From positions 19,610 to 83,609 of the forward strand of contig NW_024883487.1 of assembly GCF_019059575.1 (NCBI RefSeq): a stretch of 64,000 nucleotides of DNA, given 5' to 3'. Shown here one piece after another: positions 8,160 through 18,861 of the stretch. This DNA is from Amphibalanus amphitrite (lineage: Eukaryota; Arthropoda; Thecostraca; Balanomorpha; Balanidae). The notes under the pieces were generated by a model that searched no databases, was not told the origin of the DNA, and saw nothing but the letters and a program-made list of their open reading frames with translations. Each line of letters starts with the position of its first letter. Position 1 is the first letter of the stretch. The position numbers were made by a program, and so were the translations under genes.

Positions 8160-10422
8160 TAGTCAAAATTGTATTTCACATTACCACAGGGTACATTTCG
8201 ATGACACACTAGACACTACCACTCATATGCCGTTAGTGCTTTGGTTTTGCACCAAATATTTCGCCCCATGGAACCTCGAAGTCGCTTGGGGCTAGCTTTC
8301 TCCCATTCTTGATGAGCTGGCCAAATACGCTGGATTTTGATGAAGAAGCTGGTAGAGCTACTTCTGCGTCTACGGCTGAGTCCGACTCTTCTGCCGGGCC
8401 AGACGCGCGTCCTGCGACACACCCAACGTGATGGGGACCAGCTTCAGGAGGGGCTGTGGCGAGGATAGCGGCGGAGTTTCCCCGGATGATTGCTATCGAG
8501 ACTCTTTGTAGAAGCCAGGACACTTCTCTGGGGTCCTTAGTCGCCGCAGAAATCCGACCGCCGATATCCCGGAGCAGCTTTGACCCTGCTTCTCCGACTA
8601 CGCCGGTAGTCTCCACTGCTACTGGAGTGAAGATGTAGCGGTCTGCAAGACTGGCGTAGCGCATGCGCTTCAGGTTCTCGGCGGCGGCTGCAGCTGCGCC
8701 GGGATCCACTGCACACTTCACCACGTGTGACTCAGCAAACGTGTCAACGCATGTGGCGTCCCATGTGAGGCTTCGACCGGCACTGAAGGGGAACGTTGTC
8801 AGTCCGTCGGGGCGCCTTCCATCTCCTCTGTCTAGCCCCACAGGTTCTAAGACCGATGGTACGCCAGCGCTTGCCAGTGCTCGTTTAATGACGTCATTAA
8901 GGGCTGCGTGCCGTGGGAAGCGACCGGCGCTCTTCTTGCATGATAGGCCGTGGTGTCCCAGCCTGTCCACAGGGCATCCACATAGCTTGCATTGGTGGGG
9001 CTCACAGATGGGCAGGCCTAGTCGGAGGGCTACCGCTATACGAATGGTCTCGTCATCAATGTACAGTCCCAGGCTGGGGATTGGAGGTGCTTGCAGCCAG
9101 GCTGCAGTATGCGGCATACAAGCAGCACCGAGACGAGCGCGATGTATCTGATTGGCTCCGGCGATCAGGCGGTTAGCGGTGACAGTTGACGCGATGTCGT
9201 CCCAGGTCTTTTGGAGGCTGGCCGCCGGGCGTTCTGGAACAGTCTCGATGCCAGTTGCAGCCATGAACTGCTCCGTGGCTGGTTGCAGTGCCGCTGGCTC
9301 AGGGCCCGTGAAGGTTGAAGGGCAGATAGATAAGACCAGCGGTGCTGCAGCGGTGAGAGACGACAAGTAGCAGGGCAGAGCGAGAGCGTGCACGGAGCGC
9401 ACGCCGAGCCCGCCATGCCTCTGGGGCAGTGCAGCCTGCTCCCAGGCCTCGTCTGTCAGTGCCACGTTACCAACTTCCTGGAGCGTGAGACGAACTGTGC
9501 TGTCGATTCGGGATAGCTCTGCAGGCTCCCGATAGGCTGGCGATGAACGTAGGAGATATTGCACTCGCGGGGCAGCTACGTACTTCGATAAGAAGAACAG
9601 AGCTGTGTGTCGATCGAGGAGGCGGAGTCGACTGCACAGCAGTTTGATAGTCGTGTGGGCTGCTCTGACAGAGTCGCCAAGCCCAGCCTCGTGTAGCGGT
9701 GAGCCGAGCAGTGTGAGCTGTTCAGGAGGGGTGGTTTTGATGCCGGCGAGGACTGACGAGATGGTGCTGATGACGCTCTGGCCTTCGGCTGAAGTGCCAC
9801 CGATGGTGGTTAGCTCGCACTTTGATTTGTTTAGTTCTAGGCCGAGCTTTGGAAGTTCGGTACATAGAGTTCTAAGGTCTTCCTCCACTGTTTCCACTGG
9901 TCCTGCAATTGTGGCATCATCCAAGTACCAAAGGTTCAATGGAGACTTCAGGGATCGCGCGCAGCCATCCACCACCAGAGCGAAGAAGGCTGGACCCAGT
10001 GGATCACCCTGTTGGACTCCACAGCTGGACATGATGACGTGATCTCCGAAGTGGAGCGGCGATGGAGCGCTGTAGGCTTGATAGGCAAGCGGGTATACCT
10101 CTGGGCAACGAGTTCGTACCGCATTCAGCATCTGGTCTCTTCTGACCGTGTTGAAGGCATTGGATATGTCCACTTTGATAACCGCTGTCGGGACTGACAC
10201 ATCAGAAGTGAGCACCTCACGAGTGGCGTGGACAGCCGCCTCGCAGCCGAGGGGTGTGCCAACACCCAGCTGAACTGGTCTCAGCTCTGGGCCGATGATG
10301 CTGGCCATGTGATGGGCTGCCATGCGACTAGCTAGTCGGCGGTAGACACTACCGATAGCTATGGGTCTCAGCCCTCCATCCTTCTTCCTTAGGGCGCAGC
10401 TTAAGACACTTAAAAGACACTT
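8160..10422 (-). mobile_element. RLE-type non-LTR retrotransposon, 5'-truncated
   Basis: It is flanked by a 10-bp duplication aacacttaaa at 8150-8159 and 10423-10432; the uninterrupted target is seen in the other units. The 3' end (at 8160) has a UTR of about 73 nt and no poly(A) tail. The 5' junction (near 10400-10435) shows repeated gacacttaa-like blocks resembling the target, as if templated during 5' end joining. It sits inside the MITE. Confidence 0.85.
8233..10422 (-). CDS. Reverse transcriptase with C-terminal restriction-like endonuclease (partial)
   Basis: This is the single ORF of an RLE-type non-LTR element, truncated at its N-terminus, so the upstream DNA-binding fingers are absent. 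RT blocks are LRPIAIGSVYRRL, VDISNAFNTV, GVQQGDPLGP and WYLDDATIAG. The C-terminal part has a CKLCG...H...C (CCHC) knuckle, then RHAALND and RPDGLTTF...LTWDATCVDT, which fits the PD-(D/E)XK-like nuclease of R2/NeSL-type elements. In this family the nuclease nicks the target and the RT primes on the nick. The frame is open for about 730 codons to the stop. The first ~20 codons of any longer ORF come from array DNA. Clade is undecided; the RT is not a close R2 by eye. Confidence 0.85.
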   Translation of the reverse strand, partial: KCLLSVLSCALRKKDGGLRPIAIGSVYRRLASRMAAHHMASIIGPELRPVQLGVGTPLGCEAAVHATREVLTSDVSVPTAVIKVDISNAFNTVRRDQMLNAVRTRCPEVYPLAYQAYSAPSPLHFGDHVIMSSCGVQQGDPLGPAFFALVVDGCARSLKSPLNLWYLDDATIAGPVETVEEDLRTLCTELPKLGLELNKSKCELTTIGGTSAEGQSVISTISSVLAGIKTTPPEQLTLLGSPLHEAGLGDSVRAAHTTIKLLCSRLRLLDRHTALFFLSKYVAAPRVQYLLRSSPAYREPAELSRIDSTVRLTLQEVGNVALTDEAWEQAALPQRHGGLGVRSVHALALPCYLSSLTAAAPLVLSICPSTFTGPEPAALQPATEQFMAATGIETVPERPAASLQKTWDDIASTVTANRLIAGANQIHRARLGAACMPHTAAWLQAPPIPSLGLYIDDETIRIAVALRLGLPICEPHQCKLCGCPVDRLGHHGLSCKKSAGRFPRHAALNDVIKRALASAGVPSVLEPVGLDRGDGRRPDGLTTFPFSAGRSLTWDATCVDTFAESHVVKCAVDPGAAAAAAENLKRMRYASLADRYIFTPVAVETTGVVGEAGSKLLRDIGGRISAATKDPREVSWLLQRVSIAIIRGNSAAILATAPPEAGPHHVGCVAGRASGPAEESDSAVDAEVALPASSSKSSVFGQLIKNGRKLAPSDFEVPWGEIFGAKPKH

Positions 10423-10657
10423 AACACTTAAAAGCTTAAGACGACAAAGATATAGCCTGAAGTACACTAAATTTTCTAGGTGCAAAACCTACCGCTAAAA
10501 CCCGCGAGCCCTGTACCATGCACAAGGGCGCCGGGTGCAGTGTCTGTGTGTCCCTGACTGACCTGCAGCGGTGACGCTGTCACAGAAAGCACCTGTTCAT
10601 TGCCCAATGGATCCAGCCCAGTTCCGGCCGGCCGAGTGCCCGCACGTACGCAGCCAG

Positions 10658-10760
10658 TGTTACGGTCTGTGTTCGATCTATGTTACGGTCTGTGTTCAAT
10701 CTATTTTACGCCCTGTGTAACGACCTGCGTTACGGCTTGTGTTACGGTCTGTGTTACATA
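10658..10760. repeat. Degenerate minisatellite, tacggtctgtgt-type
   Basis: Imperfect 11-12-nt repeats (tgttacggtctg and variants) lie directly inside the donor end of X1. The same tract is in the units ending at 15789, 18619, 40431, 54031, 58896 and 61785. The 90-codon ORF across it is rich in CVTxCVT as a by-product. Confidence 0.65.
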
Positions 10761-10761
10761 C

Positions 10762-10896
10762 CCTGTTCTGGGCGGTCTCCACCTTGACCCTCTTAGCGTC
10801 CCAGAGTCGGTATTGGTAGACGTGCGCGTTCTCTGCCGAGACGTCCCGCAGGTGAACGAGCAGGTTCTGTAGGCCGACCAGCGTCTCAGCTGGCAC
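10762..10896 (-). pseudogene. Exon-like segment X1 (unit L1)
   Basis: Exactly 45 codons on the minus strand, between a pyrimidine-rich acceptor (gaccttctcag) and a donor (gtatgt). It reads VPAETLVGLQNLLVHLRDVS and ends VETAQNR. It is in phase with X2. I do not recognise the protein. It is conserved in seven unit copies with few changes (R to W at 40269-40403, A to E at 58734-58868). Confidence 0.55.
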
Positions 10897-11166
10897 CTGA
10901 GAAGGTCAGGAGAGGGTAGGGGAGGTCAGTGGTGTACTGGCGTCTGACATAGACCAGCGGACAGGGGGAGGGGAGAGGGAGAGGAGTCTGGTGGCGCAGA
11001 AGGACCGTTCCGCGCTTGAAAGTGGACATATCTGAGGACCGTTCCGCGCGCGCTGACACTGCCTCTAGAACCGTTCTGCGAGCAGTCAGACATGCAGACC
11101 GGATTGATGTTTTGAAACTTTGACATAATAAACTTTAATTAAATCGACACAGGTACTCTAACCGCA

Positions 11167-11950
11167 TGTGTTTTTTATATCGCGGACAAAAAAGTGGGGA
11201 TTGTTAGGGTTAAGCAGGGAGTCACCGATGTTAGATCCCTCTCTGGGTCCTTTCATAGGTCACGGTCCTGACCCGAGATAGCTGAGCTGTGTCGCAGCCC
11301 TGACCTCAGACAGCTGAGCTGTGCACGCCGTCGGCTCGGCCGTCGGTCGCCACAGCCGCTGACGCCAGTGTCCAAACAGCTCCAAACAATATCCGGCCCT
11401 GTATAGCAGGATAAGCCATCAGAGGCGGGAGTGATCAATGGAGGGACGCGAAACACTAACGCCAAGGGGATGACAACTGCTGAGGAATAAAGAAACTACA
11501 TGAGATGATGTTTTTCGTACTCCAGCGTAGTACGAAAAACATCATCTCACGCTCTCAGTCCCAGCGGATAAAAACAACACCTAAGAAAGAAACTACTTGC
11601 AGGTACACTGGGAACACGTCATGCTGGAGTTGACGTGTTCCCAGCCCGTCCTGTACCATGCAGCCCGTTCCGGTGATCACTCCCGCCTCTGATGGCTTAT
11701 CCTGCTATACAGGGCCGGATATTGTTTGGAGCTATTTGGACACTGGCGTCAGCGGCTGTGGCGACTGACGGCCGAGCCGACGGCGTGCACAGCTCAGCTG
11801 TCTGAGGTCAGGGCTGCGACACAGCTCAGCTATCTCGGGTCAGGACCGTGACCCCCTATGAAAAGACCCAGAGAGGGATCTAACATCGGTGACTCCCTGC
11901 TTAACCCTAACAATCCCTACTTTTTTCTCCGCGCTATAAAAAAAAACACA
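11167..11950. repeat. Palindrome of unit L2
   Basis: Arms are 11167-11437 and 11674-11950, with the hairpin insert in the loop. The direct third arm follows at 12032-12303. Confidence 0.8.
11489..11598. repeat. 84-bp hairpin insert, unit L2
   Basis: The stem-loop is 11502-11548. The right flanking 13-mer has one change (ctactt for ctacat), shared with the L4 copy. Confidence 0.75.
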
Positions 11951-12408
11951 TGCGAGTTATAAAAAAACACATCCCTATCAACCAGTACCTATCAACCAGT
12001 TACTTAAATCGACACAGGTACTCTAACCGCATGTGTTTTTTATATCGCGGACAAAAAAGTGGGGATTGTTAGGGTTAAGCAGGGAGTCACCGATGTTAGA
12101 TCCCTCTCTGGGTCCTTTCATAGGTCACGGTCCTGACCCGAGATAGCTGAGCTGTGTCGCAGCCCTGACCTCAGACAGCTGAGCTGTGCACGCCGTCGGC
12201 TCGGCCGTCAGGTGCAACAGCCGCTGACGCAAGTGTCCAAACAGCTCCAAACAATATCCGGCCCTGTATAGCAGGATAAGCCATCAGAGGCGGGAGTGAT
12301 CAATGGAGAGACGCGAAACACTAACGCCAAGGGGATGACAACTGCTGAGGAATAAAGAAACTACATGCAGGTACACTGGGAACACGTCATGCTGGAGTTG
12401 ACATGTTC

Positions 12409-14378
12409 CCCGCACTGGCACTTATACTGATAGACCAGCCCAGCCTTCTCTTTGATCCCTAATTTGTCCTTGGGTTTGACGAGCCTAGCACTAAGGTTCG
12501 CTGCAGGTCTCGTGCTGACCTTCGCGTAGGGTCGGAGGACGCGCGTGACCTGTTCACTCACCCCCTGGATGTAAGGGATGCTTACATAAACCCGTTTGTC
12601 CTCCTCCTGTTCCCTGCCTACCCGTTCAGAACCACCACCCTCTCCCATGCGTAGTCGTTCTCTATTTTTTACCCGCCTGTGGATACGGCACACCATTCGC
12701 TTTGGGTAGTGGTTCCTCACCAGTGCCCGTTCTATCTTCCCTGTCTCGCGTTCCTCGTCCTCAGGTGTTGTCGTGAGTCGTGATGCCCGTGTGAAAAGTG
12801 TCTGTGGGACTGATGCCTTGTGCTGTGAGCTGTGGTGTGATTCATAGTGAAGGTATTTGTCCGTATGAGTTGCTTTCCTGAACACCTCGGTCTTCATGGT
12901 CCCCCCTCCCAGTCTATGTACCTTTACATCCAAAAAAGGTAAGGATCCCTCCTTTTCCTCCTCGAGCGTGAATTCAATCCTCTCGTGCTGAGCGTTGAGG
13001 TGGTCGAGTAGTTCACCTACTTGATCTTTCTTTAAGATCACGAACGTGTCATCTACGTAGCGTCTCCACAGTTTCACTGGGTGTGGAAACGACTGGAGTG
13101 CACTGGATTCGAACGATTCCATGAACAAGTTGGCCACCACAACGCTCACTGGCCGTGCCCCACTTTTGCTTAAAGAACTTTCCGTTAACCCTAAAGTAAG
13201 TAGTACCCAAACAGAGCCGTAACAATTTTATGATATCCTCGACCTCCAGTGCTGTTTCCGCTCTTACCTTGCTTTCCTCATCCAAAAACTCTTCTTCGAG
13301 TCTCTGGCGTGCTACTTCACATGCTACCTCTGTCGGTACCGATGTGAACAGCGCTTTGACGTCAAAAGAAACCATGGTCTCATCGTCACTGAGCGTAACA
13401 TCTCGTAAACTGTCTTTGAAACTCGCCGTGTCCTTGACATGATGTTCAGACTTGCCTACCAGAGGAGATAATATGCTAGCTAAATGTTTGGACAGCTGGT
13501 ACGTTACACTGCCTATGCTAGACACGATGGAACGTAGCGGAACGCCCTGCTTGTGCACCTTCGGTAGCCCATAAAGCAATGGCGGAGTCGGGTCCGACGG
13601 GTACAGTTTTAGATACGTTTTTCTGTCCAATTTGCCCTGTTGTTCTAAGTCCTTTAGCGCCCCCCTTACCTCTCGTGTGTACCTACCGGTTGGGTCCCTA
13701 TCCAGTTCAGTGTACGTGTCGTGATCCCCTATTAGTGTTTCTAACCTACTTTGATACTGCTCACAGGTCATCACACATACAGATCTACCCTTATCTGCAG
13801 GTAAAATCATAATATCTTGCCTATCTTGTAGGTCACGTAACGCTTTCCACTCCCCCTTACTGAGATTTTTGCTTTGCGGGGGACGGAAGGAATTGAGAGC
13901 TTTGGTGACCTCGAATCTAAGCCTATTCGCTACATCCGGTGTTACATCGTCTGAACGGCACACACTTTCGACCGCCGAAACAAAATCCGCGACTGGAACG
14001 CTTGTCGGCGTCGGTACAAAATTGAGCCCTTTACGTAGCACACTGACCTCATCGTCACTTAGGCTTACCCCAGACAGATTGACCACCCACTTATCTCCAT
14101 TGTCCTCCCCCTGTCCACCAGTCTCCTCCTGCTCACCGGTCTCCTGTCTGTCCTCCTGCTTACCAGTCTCCTGGCCACCGGTCTCCTGCTCACTGGTCGT
14201 GAGCAGGATACATACCTCGTGGTGGTATGTATTTTGGTAGGTGTTTGAGACGTTTGAGACGTATTGTCTTGTATTTTAATGCATTTTAAAGCACGGCTGA
14301 CCAAGGGAGCAGAAGCTTCCGAAAGCTACCGAATCAATATACGCATTACTGGTGTCGAAGAATTGGTTCCTAAATAAA
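12409..14378 (-). pseudogene. Penelope-like element RT, defective copy in L2
   Basis: Same three defects as the L1 copy, including the same deletion (here near 13148) and the same 3' cut-off. Differences are single residues: KDSLR for KESLR, EVACEV for EAACEV and MVCRIHRR for MVRRIHRR. Confidence 0.9.
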
Positions 14379-14500
14379 CAACTCTACATTGCTGTACAGC
14401 TAATACGCTTTTCACCTGGTGGCCAGTAGAGGAACTAACAGTTACTACAACTGACCGTCAGAAGCACCCAACACACACCGTGCCGCTCACAGTAACATAC

Positions 14501-15761
14501 CAGGATGTAGACCCCAGTCGGGCAGCGCTCCGGCGTCCGGTAGTCGCAGCTGGTCCAGCAGTGACAGCAGCCGGCCGGCGCTGCCCTCCGGCGCCGTCCG
14601 ACAGGCGTTCACGGCCACCACCCTGACGGACAGACGTTACACGGTCAGCAGAGAGCCGACACTCGGTCAGCGGACAGTGGCGTTGGGTCACCGGATGGCA
14701 GAGCATCGCCGCAGCACACAGACCAGACAGGACTGTGCCGACAACGCAACCCCGTTGGAGTAACATGACCCTAATAAATGCACCGAAAATGCTCTGGTCT
14801 GTCTCCATTACTTATAATAATAAAAAAATGAAAGAACAACTGAGATGAGGGAAAGGAGTGAGGCGTCTGTTAGGGTCCCCGTGCAATACGCCCGGTGCGG
14901 TGACTGACCTCTGCGCCGCTAGCTGGAGAGCTGGTTAACCCGGCTGACGACCTTCTGTACCTCCTCGGCGGAGAGCGGGTGGCCGTTGGTGGCCCGCCGC
15001 AGCCCGTCCCGGTAGCCGGCCGCCCCATCCGGCGGCACGCCCTGGGGAGTCATAGCATAACACTCAGGCAGGTTCAGGTTTCAGTCCGACACACAGAACC
15101 GTCCGGCGACACGCCCTGGGGGCGACATATGGGCGCGCTCAGGGCTCAGGTACAGGTCTCGCGAGATTAAGCGGTAGGTTTTGCACTTTTACATTTCCGG
15201 TTATATCTCAGAAACTAATCGATCTACGATGAAGCCATTTTACACGATCATGGCCGGCTTGTTACCCAACAAGTCGATCGCATCTTCAACACTTAAAAGC
15301 TTAAGACGACAAAGATATAGCCTGAAGTACACTAAATTTTCTAGGTGCAAAACCTACCGCTAAAACCCGCGAGCCCTGTACCATGCACAAGGGCGCCGGG
15401 TGCAGTGTCTGTGTGTCCCTGACTGACCTGCAGCGGTGACGCTGTCACAGAAAGCACCTGTTCATTGCCCAATGGATCCAGCCCAGTTCCGGCCGGCCGA
15501 GTGCCCGCACGTACGCAGCCAGTGTTACGGTCTGTGTTCGATCTATGTTACGGTCTGTGTTCAATCTATTTTACGCCCTGTGTAACGACCTGCGTTACGG
15601 CTTGTGTTACGGTCTGTGTTACATACCCTGTTCTGGGCGGTCTCCACCTTGACCCTCTTAGCGTCCCAGAGTCGGTATTGGTAGACGTGCGCGTTCTCTG
15701 CCGAGACGTCCCGCAGGTGAACGAGCAGGTTCTGTAGGCCGACCAGCGTCTCAGCTGGCAC
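14501..15761 (-). pseudogene. Exon-like segments X3, X2, X1 of unit L2
   Basis: X3 is 14501-14622, X2 with stop 14919-15041 and X1 15627-15761. All borders are as in L1. X1 to X2 is separated by 585 nt containing the minisatellite and the MITE. Confidence 0.5.
15170..15361. mobile_element. 192-bp MITE-like repeat, unit L2 (intact)
   Basis: Uninterrupted reference copy. It shows both target sites later used elsewhere: aacacttaaa (RLE element) and gatat (LTR element 2). Confidence 0.75.
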
Positions 15762-16031
15762 CTGAGAAGGTCAGGAGAGGGTAGGGGAGGTCAGTGGTGT
15801 ACTGGCGTCTGACATAGACCAGCGGACAGGGGGAGGGGAGAGGGAGAGGAGTCTGGTGGCGCAGAAGGACCGTTCCGCGCTTGAAAGTGGACATATCTGA
15901 GGACCGTTCCGCGCGCGCTGACACTGCCTCTAGAACCGTTCTGCGAGCAGTCAGACATGCAGACCGGATTGATGTTTTGAAACTTTGACATAATAAACTT
16001 TAATTAAATCGACACAGGTACTCTAACCGCA

Positions 16032-16692
16032 TGTGTTTTTTATATCGCGGACAAAAAAGTGGGGATTGTTAGGGTTAAGCAGGGAGTCACCGATGTTAGA
16101 TCCCTCTCTGGGTCCTTTCATAGGTCACGGTCCTGACCCGAGATAGCTGAGCTGTGTCGCAGCCCTGACCTCAGACAGCTGAGCTGTGCACGCCGTCGGC
16201 TCGGCCGTCGGTCGCCACAGCCGCTGACGCCAGTGTCCAAACAGCTCCAAACAATATCCGGCCCTGTATAGCAGGATAAGCCATCAGAGGCGGGAGTGAT
16301 CAATGGAGGGACGCGAAACACTAACGCCAAGGGGATGACAACTGCTGAGGAATAAAGAAACTACATGCAGGTACACTAGGAACACGTCATGCTGGAGTTG
16401 ACGTGTTCCCAGCCCGTCCTGTACCATGCAGCCCGTTCCGGTGATCACAACCGCAGGGCCGGATATTGTTGGGAGCTGTTTGGACACTGGCGTCAGCGGC
16501 TGTGGCGACTGACGGCCGAGCCGACGGCGTGCACAGCTCAGCTGTCTGAGGTCAGGGCTGCGACACAGCTCAGCTATCTCGGGTCAGGACCGTGACCCCC
16601 TATGAAAAGACACAGAGAGGGATCTAACATCGGTGAGTCCCTGCTTAGCCCTAACAATCCCTACTTTTTTCTCCGCGCTATAAAAAAACACA
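16032..16692. repeat. Palindrome of unit S3
   Basis: The left arm is 16032-16302. The right arm (about 16456-16692) lacks about 24 nt next to the loop compared with the long units. The loop has no hairpin insert. Confidence 0.78.
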
Positions 16693-16724
16693 TGCGAGTT
16701 ATAAAAAACACATCCCTATCAACC

Positions 16725-17225
16725 AGTCCCAAACAGTGTACCAAATTTGAGCGCAATCGGCGTGACAGTTCAGGGTTCAAGATATATGAGCAACCCAAAA
16801 TCGCTACTGCAGCAGAATAACGAACACTCTTGGCCCTTCACGTCGCACGTGTCACGACGCTCACCATGATACATCAGTTGTAGTCAATAACTCACCAAGA
16901 TACATCAGTTGTAGTCAATAACGAGATGGAAGGGATAGCATTACGCGCAACAAAGAGTAACGCAGGTCAATCAGCCCAGCGGTTGCTGACTTACAAGCCT
17001 ATTAAAAACGTTACAGGAATACGCTTCGCTAGCTCAAACGTAATAGAGTAGAATCATTTTTATTATTAATCCCTACTATACGCTTACGCAGCTGTGGCGT
17101 GGCGAGTGAAGACACTCGCTCTGACTGACTGGACCGATAGCCGAGACGCTGCTGACTCTGGTGGTGAATGGTGAGCGGAAGAGGAGAAAGTTTACGCCAA
17201 AGCTGAAGCAACTCTACATTGCCGT
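16725..17225. repeat. Short-unit-specific noncoding segment (S3)
   Basis: It replaces the third arm and PLE of long units. It holds a 31-bp tandem duplication at about 16860-16922 (tcaccatgatacatcagttg and its repeat). No ORF, RNA gene or TE domain is recognised. The counterparts are at about 27968-28470 (S5), 48757-49300 (S6) and 59840-60370 (S8). Confidence 0.7.
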
Positions 17226-17330
17226 ACAGCTAATACGCTTTTCACCTGGTGGCCAGTAGAGGAACTAACAGTTACTACAACTGACCGTCAGAAGCACCCA
17301 ACACACACCGTGCCGCTCCCAGTAACATAC

Positions 17331-18591
17331 CAGGATGTAGACCCCAGTCGGGCAGCGCTCCGGCGTCCGGCAGCCGCAGCTGGTCCAGCAGTGACAGCAG
17401 CCGGCCGGCGCTGCCCTCCGGCGCCGTCCGACAGGCGTTCACGGCCACCACCCTGACGGACAGACGTTACACGGTCAGCAGAGAGCCGACACTCGGTCAG
17501 CGGACAGTGGCGTTGGGTCACCGGATGGCAGAGCATCGCCGCAGCACACAGACCAGACAGGACTGTGCCGACAACGCAACCCCGTTGGAGTAACATGACC
17601 CTAATAAATGCACCGAAAATGCTCTGGTCTATCTCCATTATTTATAATAATAAAAAAATGAAAGAACAACTGAGATGAGGGAAAGGAGTGAGGCGTCTGC
17701 TAGGGTCCCCGTGCAATACGCCCGGTGCGGTGACTGACCTCATCACCGCTAGCTGGAGAGCTGGTTCACCCGGCTGACGACCTTCTGTACCTCCTCGGCG
17801 GAGAGCGGGTGGCCGTTGGTGGTCCACCGCAGCCCGTCCCGGTAGCCGGCCGCCCCATCCGGCGACACGCCCTGGGGAGTCAAAGCATAACACTCAGGCA
17901 GGTTCAGGTTTCAGTCCGACACACAGAACCGTCCGGCGACACGCCCTGGGGGCGACACATGGGCGCGCTCAGGGCTCAGGTACAGGTCTCGCGAGATTAA
18001 GCGGTAGGTTTTGCACTTTTACATTTCCGGTTATATCTCAGAAACTAATCGATCTACGATGAAGCCATTTTACACGATCATGGCCGGCTTGTTACCCAAC
18101 AAGTCGATCGCATCTTCAACACTTAAAAGCTTAAGACGACGAAGATATAACCTAAAGTACACTAAATTTTCTAGGTGCAAAACCTACCGCTAAAACCCGC
18201 GAGCCCTGTACCATGCACAAGGGCGCCGGGTGCAGTGTCTGTGTGTCCCTGACTGACCTGCAGCGGTGACGCTGTCACAGAAAGCACCTGTTCATTGCCC
18301 AATGGATCCAGCCCAGTTCCGGCCGGCCGAGTGCCCGCACGTACGCAGCCAGTGTTACGGTCTGTGTTCGATCTATGTTACGGTCTGTGTTCAATCTATT
18401 TTACGCCCTGTGTAACGACCTGCGTTACGGCTTGTGTTACGGTCTGTGTTACATACCCTGTTCTGGGCGGTCTCCACCTTGACCCTCTTAGCGTCCCAGA
18501 GTCGGTACTGGTAGACGTGCGCGTTCTCTGCCGAGACGTCCCGCAGGTGAACGAGCAGGTTCTGTAGGCCGACCAGCGTCTCAGCTGGCAC
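17331..18591 (-). pseudogene. Exon-like segments X3, X2, X1 of unit S3
   Basis: X3 is 17331-17452, X2 17749-17871 and X1 18457-18591. X2 has RWTT in place of RRAT. All splice-like borders and the stop are kept. Confidence 0.5.
18000..18191. mobile_element. 192-bp MITE-like repeat, unit S3
   Basis: Intact, with both 17-bp inverted ends. Confidence 0.72.
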
Positions 18592-18861
18592 CTGAGAAGG
18601 TCAGGGGAGGGTAGGGGATGTCAGTGGTGTACTGGTGTCTGACATAGACCAGCGGACAGGGGGAGGGGAAAGGGAGAGGAGTCTGGTGGCGCAGTAGGAC
18701 CGTTCCGCGCTTGAAAGTGGACACATCAGAGGACCGTTCCGCGCGCGCTGACACTGCCTCTAGAACCGTTCTGCGAGCAGTCAGACATGCAGACCGGATT
18801 GATGTTTTGAAACTTTGACATAATAAACTTTAATTAAATCGACACAGGTACTCTAACCGCA

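Larger units (their letters stand above)
8032..10496. mobile_element. 192-bp MITE-like repeat, unit L1, split by the RLE element
   Basis: Its ends are agcggtaggttttgcac and the exact reverse complement gtgcaaaacctaccgct. The intact copy in L2 is 192 bp. TTA precedes it and AAA follows, so a 3-bp TTA/TAA-type duplication is possible but imperfect. It has no coding capacity. The minus-strand intron-like space between X1 and X2 contains it in every unit. Confidence 0.7.
3779..10924. repeat. Array unit L1 (long type), carrying an RLE element
   Basis: Unit borders are set arbitrarily at gtcagtggtg. Contents in order: a GC-rich lead of about 240 bp, palindrome 4022-4810 with the hairpin insert in its loop, a third arm in direct orientation at 4894-5165, the PLE remnant 5271-7240 (minus), exon-like pieces X3 and X2, the MITE (split by the RLE element 8160-10422), a short minisatellite and X1. 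Without the insertion and its duplicated target the unit is about 4.87 kb, matching L2 and L7. Confidence 0.88.
10925..15789. repeat. Array unit L2 (long type, undisturbed)
   Basis: This is the reference long unit of 4865 bp. It has a GC-rich lead 10925-11166, palindrome 11167-11950, direct arm 12032-12303, PLE 12409-14378, X3 14501-14622, X2 14919-15041, MITE 15170-15361 and X1 15627-15761. No younger element has inserted. Confidence 0.9.
15790..18619. repeat. Array unit S3 (short type, subtype a)
   Basis: 2830 bp. It has palindrome 16032-16692, noncoding short-type segment 16725-17225, X3, X2, MITE and X1. It lacks the hairpin insert, the third arm and the PLE. Subtype a is marked by aggtacactagg at 16371 and by the tttttattattaatccctac stretch near 17055; both recur in S5. 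Confidence 0.88.

Noticed and set aside
10600..10872. 90-codon CVTxCVT ORF in each unit
   Set aside because: Generated by the tacggtctgtgt minisatellite and antisense to X1.
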